From Trileptium ribeirensis (Eukaryota > Nematoda > Enoplea > Enoplida > Thoracostomopsidae), in contig JASANE010025077.1 of the NCBI GenBank assembly GCA_030248225.1, positions 33,699 through 97,698 on the forward strand: a DNA stretch of 64,000 nucleotides, written 5' to 3'. The notes beneath the pieces were generated by a model. The model was not told the origin of the DNA. It saw nothing but the letters and a program-made list of their open reading frames with translations, and ran no database searches. Both the position numbers and the translations under genes were made by a program. The stretch's first letter is position 1, and each line of letters begins with the position of its first letter. This document shows, piece by piece, positions 40,901 to 43,900 of the stretch.

Positions 40901-43900
40901 TCCAACTTACATAGTGGTACAGTTTTCCCCTTATTCTTTTGAGCAATACCAGTGACGCAATTTCTGTATATTATGTTTTTCTTTTGCGTTACAGATACTT
41001 AGTGTTATATTATTGCGAAAAAAATTGATTCAAGTACAAATACCAAAAAGCACATATTTGAAGTTTACTGTGCCGAAACGTAATCTCCTTTTGATATATG
41101 TACAGTTTTATAGCTACTTATACTGTAATCAGTATTACATTTGTATGTACGCAAATATTATGTATTAAGCAGTAGGCGTGGTTCCACTGTCTCTGTGTGG
41201 ATATATCGTATACTTTTGAACGCGATCACTGAAGCACGCCTACCAACTGAAAAGTTTACAGGTTCAGATCTTACCGCATTTATGCAAAGAAATTGAAATA
41301 TGGTAGCGCTGAGCAATACCTGGTTTACGCTTGTTCCATAACCATTCGGTACAGCCAGGTTAATGATGCTGGTTCAAATAGGTTTGAAACTGTGTAGATG
41401 ATAAATGCCTATTGAATAATATATATATTCCGCTTATTAATTAACGACGTTTGAAGACTCATTGTGTAAAAATTTTCATACATAATCAGCTTCGAAAAAT
41501 TTAGATTTTTAAGAAAATAATACAGAAAATTTAAGCAAAATTAATCGTGGAGAGATCTGCCATTAGCATTGTTGAATACCAACTGCGAAAGTCGCTGGTC
41601 GGCCGGCCTGTCTTTTCGCATGTACGTCGGCCAGCAGCAAATTTGCGCAACCGGCCAGCCAACGAAAAAACCGGTTGAGGTCCAGCACTACCAGGGAGTA
41701 ACCGGAATTCCGGTTCCGGCGAAAATCGTGCTCCGGTTGCGGTTCCGGCAAAGGGCAAAAACCGTACCGGAACCGAAATTCGGGTTTAAAAATTTTGTTT
41801 CAAATTTTCCACGTTTTTTGCTTCATCCTGTAATCCAATCATATGTAATATATATTATACAATGATCAAGCTCCAATACAACCAAGCTAAAGAAAATATT
41901 AACTAACCAATTTGCCGTGTGATACGTAAGTAGGGCACATAATTTGAGCAGGAATTTTTCATAATAACCTGCAGGAGTTTGTTAGATCAAAGCCAGGTCG
42001 ATGCTTGTAACAGCTATTTTACACATCCAGAAGTCTGTGGGATACGTTTGCATTAAACCGGTCCAACTCGGTAACAGAGTATGGCTTACGCAAAAGTGCT
42101 TAGGGTATGCTTGGCTAACACAGATTACGTCAAGCACCCGCCAGTGCGCTTGTAAACTTGGTAAATCAGTCTAAATTGAAGTAAACTAACGTTATCTCCA
42201 AGGCAGCTAGAAACTGCTTTCTTGGCAATGAACTGTATTTATTGAAACTGTGCGAGACAGCATCACAGTGTGTCTCATTTATAGCATTCTGATTAGAAAG
42301 TTATCATCATTATGATCTAACTGACGGCACTGTTTGTCCAACGCTAGCCTAAACAGTGTCTCTGACCACTGATCAGAAAATTACATTCTATCTATTATTT
42401 TCTCTTAGAATCATATAACCAATAATTTTAAGTTTCCTTCAGAAGAACATGCAACAAACGTATGTGTAGTAAAGGGAGGCGACTGGAGACAGAGCGAAAG
42501 TGTGTATTCTACGCTCCAAGCTTTGTAAGCACATTCGATTTGACGCAGTATACGCAATTGTATATAGTGGAATACATTTTTTGCTCTGAATGTCCAAAAA
42601 CCGACATATTTGATCGATAAATAAACATTATTAGCTTCCTCAGTCTCTTTAAAGTTTCAGAAAGGCAATAATACCATCGCAATACATTAAGTTTAATGTA
42701 AAAGTTATTTTAATGCATTTTAAATCTACTATACCTTCATTTCTTCCATCATCTGTTTTGCTATATATAAATTTCGAAGACCAGGTTCCGGTTCCGGAAT
42801 CTGGTTTAAATGGACGGTTCCGGTTATTCCCTGAGGGAAAGATAGTGAAAATTTGTTTTTGTCTGTTTCTGTCACGCATAACTAACTCATCTTCGGTGAA
42901 TGGATTTCAGTAATTTTTATTCGATAGCCAAAGTGAAGAGGACGTGCCCTTTAGCTGAACTCGGGGTCAAGATGCCAAAAACAGCTTTGAAGGGTTCTTT
43001 GCCAATTCTGGCCATACGGGTACCAGTATTGCACTGCCCATAGTCTCTCGACACAGGTTTCGTTTTGCGTACAGGATCAACGCATCGAGATATACAACGT
43101 TGTGGACCACCACTTTTTTTGTGCGACAACTCCCTGGGCCGAATATGGTTTCGTCGACAATTGCCAGAAATATTGATTTTTCAAATTCGGCATGTTATTA
43201 CGTATTTTTATTTTATAAGGAGTGTTTATTGGGTAATCAAGCACGGTGTGTGCCATGTTTTCGCTATCTAGGGTCCAATTTGGCTATATTATACCTTTTC
43301 ATGGAGGTTCAAGGGGTTTACGGTCGACGAACCCGATTTCCAAAATGTCAGTTTTCATTTCGGGTATGACAAATTTAGGCTCAGAAAGGGTGCCTTCCTT
43401 GCGAAATTTTGAGTTCTCTTGTTTCAATGTCTCATGGCTATTTTTTGCTCCCTCACCCGGCAAAAACGCCCTTGCTTCAGTTGACAACAAAAATTTACCA
43501 AAATTTTATTAAAATTCTGTCATTAAGCTAAAAATTTTATAAATTATGTAAAATTTGTTAAAATTGGCATGTCCACAGTATTCAAATGAAGAGCCCAATG
43601 TTAATAAGAATTGCTGTTACGGTATCACTTACGTTTCCTGTAAATCACTGATATTATATTGTCTTTACTGAAATTCTCTCTGGGTGGACAGCCTGGTTCT
43701 GGTCCCGACCAAAAACAAAATCTTACCGTAGTCGAATTCCTGGCTACAGCATTTCCAGTGCGTATTTTAAATTTATCCACATTTTTTGCTGTTCTATTAA
43801 ACATGATTAGGTACAGTACAAGTAGGATTTTTTCAAAGCATTCATAATGGGTCTGATTACGACCTCGCTTGGTCTGGAGCAGGTAAATAGGTGCGTATAG

